From the NCBI GenBank assembly GCA_963981525.1, contig CAXCDZ010000042.1, forward strand, positions 1 through 7,531: a stretch of DNA of 7,531 nucleotides, read 5' to 3'. Source of the DNA: CAXCDZ01 sp963981525 (GTDB lineage Bacteria > Patescibacteriota > Microgenomatia > UBA1400 > UBA12108). The notes beneath the pieces were generated by a model, which had not been told where the DNA came from, did no database searches, and was given only the letters and a program-made list of their open reading frames with translations. Below, piece after piece: positions 5,519 through 7,531 of the stretch. Position numbers and translations under genes: made by a program. Numbering within the stretch: position 1 is the stretch's first letter; each line of letters begins with the position of its first letter.

Positions 5519-6232
5519 ATGTCAGATTACAAACTCTCAGCCAAACCACGCAAGATCTTCGGCCGCAAGGTTAAGTCGCTACGTCGTGATGGCATTATTC
5601 CCGCCAACATCTTCGGCAAAAAAACAAAGTCAATCTCCATTCAACTCGATGGCAAGACTCTCGTAAAAATGATTAGAGAAGCCGGCGAAACCTCCCTCAT
5701 CGACCTCACTGTCGAGGGAGAAAAGGCACCCCGAGCAGTTCTAATCTCAGGGTATGCTCAGAATCCAGTCACCGACACCCTTCTTCATGTTGATTTTCAC
5801 CAGGTAGACCTCACCAAGACCACTACCGCCACAGTTCCGGTTAGTGTCGTTGGCGAATCTCCCGCAGTAGCTGGTGGCAACACTCTCGTCACCCTCAAGA
5901 ACGAAATCGACGTCGAGGCTCTTCCTGCCGACCTCCCTGAGTCAATCGAGGTCGACATCTCCGCGCTCACCGAAGTCGGTAACAGTATCCTCGCCAAAGA
6001 CCTCAAGCTAGACCGCACCAAGATCACCATGCTTCTAGACGAAGAAGAAACCATCGTTACCATCCAGGCTCCAGTCAAGGAAGAGGTGATTGTCGAAGAA
6101 GAGTCAGTCGAAGGCGAAGAGGGTACAGAAGGGGAAGAGGGTGAAGCCAAAGAGGGAGAAGCAGAAGAGGGTAAGGATGCAAAGGGTGAAGACAAGCCAG
6201 AGGGCGAGAAAAAAGACGCCAAAAAAGACTAA
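5519..6232 (+). CDS. rplY: 50S ribosomal protein bL25, CTC/TL5 family, with long acidic tail
   Basis: The 237-residue product has the two-domain CTC/TL5 architecture. Residues 1-~100 form the 5S rRNA-binding L25 domain (RKIFGRKVKSLRRDGIIPAN, then SGYAQNPVTDTLLHVDFHQV). Residues ~101-190 form the C-terminal beta domain (TTATVPVSVVGESPAVAGG, EALPADLPESIEVDISAL). The last ~45 residues are a low-complexity Glu/Gly/Lys tail, a common and probably disordered addition in this family. The protein binds 5S rRNA at the central protuberance of the large subunit. ATG 5519 is chosen because the L25 motif begins soon after it and a perfect extended -10 box ends 7 nt before it; an in-frame ATG at 5492 would add nine unsupported residues. 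The gene converges on the TPR gene with a 9-bp gap and no visible terminator. Confidence 0.95.
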   Translation: MSDYKLSAKPRKIFGRKVKSLRRDGIIPANIFGKKTKSISIQLDGKTLVKMIREAGETSLIDLTVEGEKAPRAVLISGYAQNPVTDTLLHVDFHQVDLTKTTTATVPVSVVGESPAVAGGNTLVTLKNEIDVEALPADLPESIEVDISALTEVGNSILAKDLKLDRTKITMLLDEEETIVTIQAPVKEEVIVEEESVEGEEGTEGEEGEAKEGEAEEGKDAKGEDKPEGEKKDAKKD

Positions 6233-6241
6233 CTTTCCAGA

Positions 6242-6772
6242 CTACTCAAGTTCCATTAGCGCGCTCTCAACGATCTCTCCATTCGGATCCAGTACTCTCG
6301 CCATTTCTAGATACTCTGCAGATTTTTCACGATTATTACTCTCTGAGTATAGTCGCGACAGGTTAAGAAATAGATCTCTATTACCAGGATACTTGAGCAG
6401 GAGCTCTTCTTGTTTTTCGATCTCTCGTTCAATCTTCTTCTCTGGATATACGAGCTCTTCTAGCTCTATACTTGCGCCCAGCACATCTTCCTCAACTTGC
6501 TCATAGAGTTCTCTTGCTAGTCTGTAATCTCCTTGCTCTCCTGCCGTCCTAATTATCTCAATCTTATTTGAGCCTAGGGTGGGGGAGTTAATATAACCCG
6601 TCGTTACTGAGATGAGCACTACGATTCCGACAACTCCCACTCCTACTCCGCACCACTCGATCGGAGCTTCCGCAATCCTCCCTCCCACATATTTCTCCAG
6701 GCTATTCCAGAATCCCGCATTTCTACTACTTCGCGCCGTAATCAGTAGTTGTTTTGTTTGCTTGCTCTTCAC
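6242..6772 (-). CDS. Membrane-anchored TPR-repeat protein, unknown function
   Basis: The 176-residue product has a ~40-residue polar N-terminus, one membrane helix (about 41-60, Gly/Val-rich, WCGVGVGVVGIVVLISV), then helical repeats. Residues ~69-98 (QGDYRLARELYEQV) and ~132-164 (LFLNLSRLYSESNNREKSAE, then ARVLDPN) fit the tetratricopeptide pattern, separated by a charged Glu/Lys helix. TPRs bind partner proteins; here the domain probably lies outside the membrane, but topology is not certain. The start is GTG 6772: no in-frame ATG lies near, and the AAGGA before it touches the GTG, too close to serve as a normal Shine-Dalgarno. A TGA-TATACT extended -10 box ends 6 nt upstream, suggesting a leaderless message. 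It follows the 186-aa gene by 21 bp. Confidence 0.7.
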   Translation of the reverse strand: MKSKQTKQLLITARSSRNAGFWNSLEKYVGGRIAEAPIEWCGVGVGVVGIVVLISVTTGYINSPTLGSNKIEIIRTAGEQGDYRLARELYEQVEEDVLGASIELEELVYPEKKIEREIEKQEELLLKYPGNRDLFLNLSRLYSESNNREKSAEYLEMARVLDPNGEIVESALMELE

Positions 6773-6778
6773 TCCTTG

Positions 6779-6787
6779 AGTATATCA
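6779..6787 (-). promoter_or_regulatory. Extended -10 promoter of the TPR gene, possibly leaderless
   Basis: On the minus strand, TGA followed by TATACT (6779-6784, 5 of 6 matches to TATAAT) ends 6 nt before GTG 6772. It lies in the 21-bp gap after the 186-aa gene, so the TPR gene may have its own promoter besides any readthrough. No convincing -35 box is seen at 17 bp. Confidence 0.5.
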
Positions 6788-6793
6788 GTATCT

Positions 6794-7354
6794 TTATTTC
6801 CGGAGACATCTCAACAATCCCCAAAATAACGCACTCGCTCGAGGATCACCCTCCTCGAGCTCTTGAACCCTCCCATCCTCCTTGAACGCTGGATAGCAAC
6901 CTTCAATAATCGTGCCAGATTCATTGGTCATGGTCGTCCACGCCCCTTTCCAACCACCTCCATATACAATCGACCCCTCATTCTTTCTAGTCTTCAGTGA
7001 ATATGTCGTACTCGGCATCACACACACAGTCTCACCCGAAGGACTTTCTCCAGACCACCCCATCTCATCATTTGTCCACTCTACGATCACCCTTCCTTCG
7101 CCAAATATCTGGCGGGTTTTTCTACACCTTATCAAGGCATAATCATTCTTATTAGAGTGTTTTCTCTCAGGGATCACTAGTCTAACTTCTTCTACTTCTC
7201 CTGGAGTATTATCCAGTCCACCCAAATGGACAGATGTTACGTGTCTTCCAAAGTGAATATGGCGCCCAGTAAATCGCAAGGGATCACTACAATATCCCAC
7301 GCTTCGCGCAGCACTCTCACTTAACGAAGCATTACCTGTCCACTCATTTCTCAC
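6794..7354 (-). CDS. Hypothetical protein, 186 aa, not recognised
   Basis: I do not recognise this product. It is soluble-looking, with no signal peptide or membrane helix, and is rich in charged residues, Gly, Trp and Thr. The central part (about 50-155) alternates short beta-like stretches, for example VEEVRLVIPER, YALIRCRKTRQIF, GRVIVEW and SIVYGGGWKGAWTTM, so a mainly beta domain is likely. The start is GTG 7354: a Shine-Dalgarno GGAGGAG (7359-7365) lies 4 nt upstream, and an in-frame stop at 7373-7375 prevents a longer protein. The gene overlaps the preceding partial gene by 11 nt, and its ribosome binding site lies within that gene, so the two are probably translationally coupled. The TPR gene follows after 21 bp. 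Confidence 0.65.
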   Translation of the reverse strand: MRNEWTGNASLSESAARSVGYCSDPLRFTGRHIHFGRHVTSVHLGGLDNTPGEVEEVRLVIPERKHSNKNDYALIRCRKTRQIFGEGRVIVEWTNDEMGWSGESPSGETVCVMPSTTYSLKTRKNEGSIVYGGGWKGAWTTMTNESGTIIEGCYPAFKEDGRVQELEEGDPRASALFWGLLRCLRK

Positions 7355-7531
7355 GAGACTCCTCCGCCATCTTCATCAATTCATCTCGTTGCGGATCTTC
7401 AAGTAGATTAAAACATCTAGTAAGTCTTCTAGAGGCATCAGTTGTAGTTTCAATTGATCGTGATTGGTCTGGATTGTGGTTAGCTTCCATCCAGCTTATC
7501 GTATTTGCTAATTGTTCAAGAGAGATTTTTA
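7344..7531 (-). CDS. C-terminal end of an unknown protein (partial at window edge)
   Basis: On the minus strand the frame starting at 7529 is open for 61 codons to a TGA at 7346-7344. The visible peptide is polar and apparently helical (starting KISLEQLANTISWMEAN, ending ELMKMAEESREK), with no motif I recognise. A start could lie beyond the window or at the in-frame ATG encoding its Met-14. Support for it being real comes from its 11-nt overlap with the next gene and the strong Shine-Dalgarno site carried in its end, an arrangement typical of coupled operon genes. Function unknown. Confidence 0.5.
   Translation of the reverse strand, partial: KISLEQLANTISWMEANHNPDQSRSIETTTDASRRLTRCFNLLEDPQRDELMKMAEESREK
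7359..7365 (-). promoter_or_regulatory. Ribosome binding site deciding the GTG start of the 186-aa gene
   Basis: GGAGGAG on the minus strand lies 4 nt upstream of GTG 7354, inside the end of the preceding gene. It is the strongest Shine-Dalgarno site in the window and shows that this organism's ribosomes do use such sites within operons. Confidence 0.7.

Noticed and set aside
5797..6222. 141-codon minus-strand open frame within bL25
   Set aside because: Its Ser/Pro-rich product is the reverse reading of the Glu/Gly-rich tail and bL25 codons; a clear shadow.
6225..6250. Bidirectional terminator between the convergent bL25 and TPR genes
   Set aside because: Only 9 bp separate the genes and no hairpin is visible; the A-runs are codons of the Lys-rich tail.
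6090..6506. 138-codon plus-strand frame across the bL25 end and into the TPR gene
   Set aside because: It is a low-complexity Lys/Arg then Ser product made by shifting the acidic-tail codons, and it spans two well-supported genes on opposite strands.

Overview
The window looks like a piece of a Candidate Phyla Radiation (Patescibacteria) chromosome, probably Microgenomates-like. This is inferred from gene content, not from a marker gene. The pointers are a DUF4012 membrane protein beside an O-antigen ligase/polymerase-type protein and a Wzx-type flippase, an archaeal/Sto-like short RNase HI, compact gene packing, and short 7-8 bp microsatellites. The standard stop codons TAA, TAG and TGA are all used as terminators, so UGA recoding is not suggested.

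Layout. Positions 1-588 hold the C-terminal part of an O-antigen ligase/polymerase family membrane protein. Positions 645-1922 encode a multi-pass polysaccharide flippase, which overlaps by 4 bp (ATGA) an RNase HI gene (1919-2362). A 242-bp G- and A-rich gap follows, carrying three GTAAGAAC repeats and a good promoter. Positions 2605-5448 encode a large type II membrane protein: a degenerate epimerase (extended SDR)-like cytoplasmic domain, a linker, one membrane helix and an extracytoplasmic DUF4012 domain. Ribosomal protein bL25/CTC with an acidic tail lies at 5519-6232. Convergent to it on the minus strand are three genes: a partial unknown ORF at the right edge (7344-7531), an unrecognised 186-aa protein (6794-7354) and a membrane-anchored TPR protein (6242-6772).

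How they may work together. The ligase/polymerase-like protein, the flippase and the DUF4012 protein together suggest assembly and export of a surface glycan. RNase HI and bL25 are housekeeping genes that share the neighbourhood. The three minus-strand genes are tightly packed and probably one locus of unknown function.

The most unusual signals are in the DNA itself. (1) Four genes have a -10 box whose last base lies only 6-7 nt before the start codon, with no separate Shine-Dalgarno site, which implies leaderless mRNAs. The two operon-internal genes have clear Shine-Dalgarno sites. (2) An 8-bp repeat family (consensus CYGAYACG) recurs at three loci: two directly abut promoters and one lies inside the DUF4012 coding sequence. 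(3) A perfect 4 x 7-bp repeat inside the ligase gene would truncate the protein if one unit were gained or lost. (4) Two compact structured elements with perfect 13-bp terminal inverted repeats lie within the coding sequences of the ligase and flippase.
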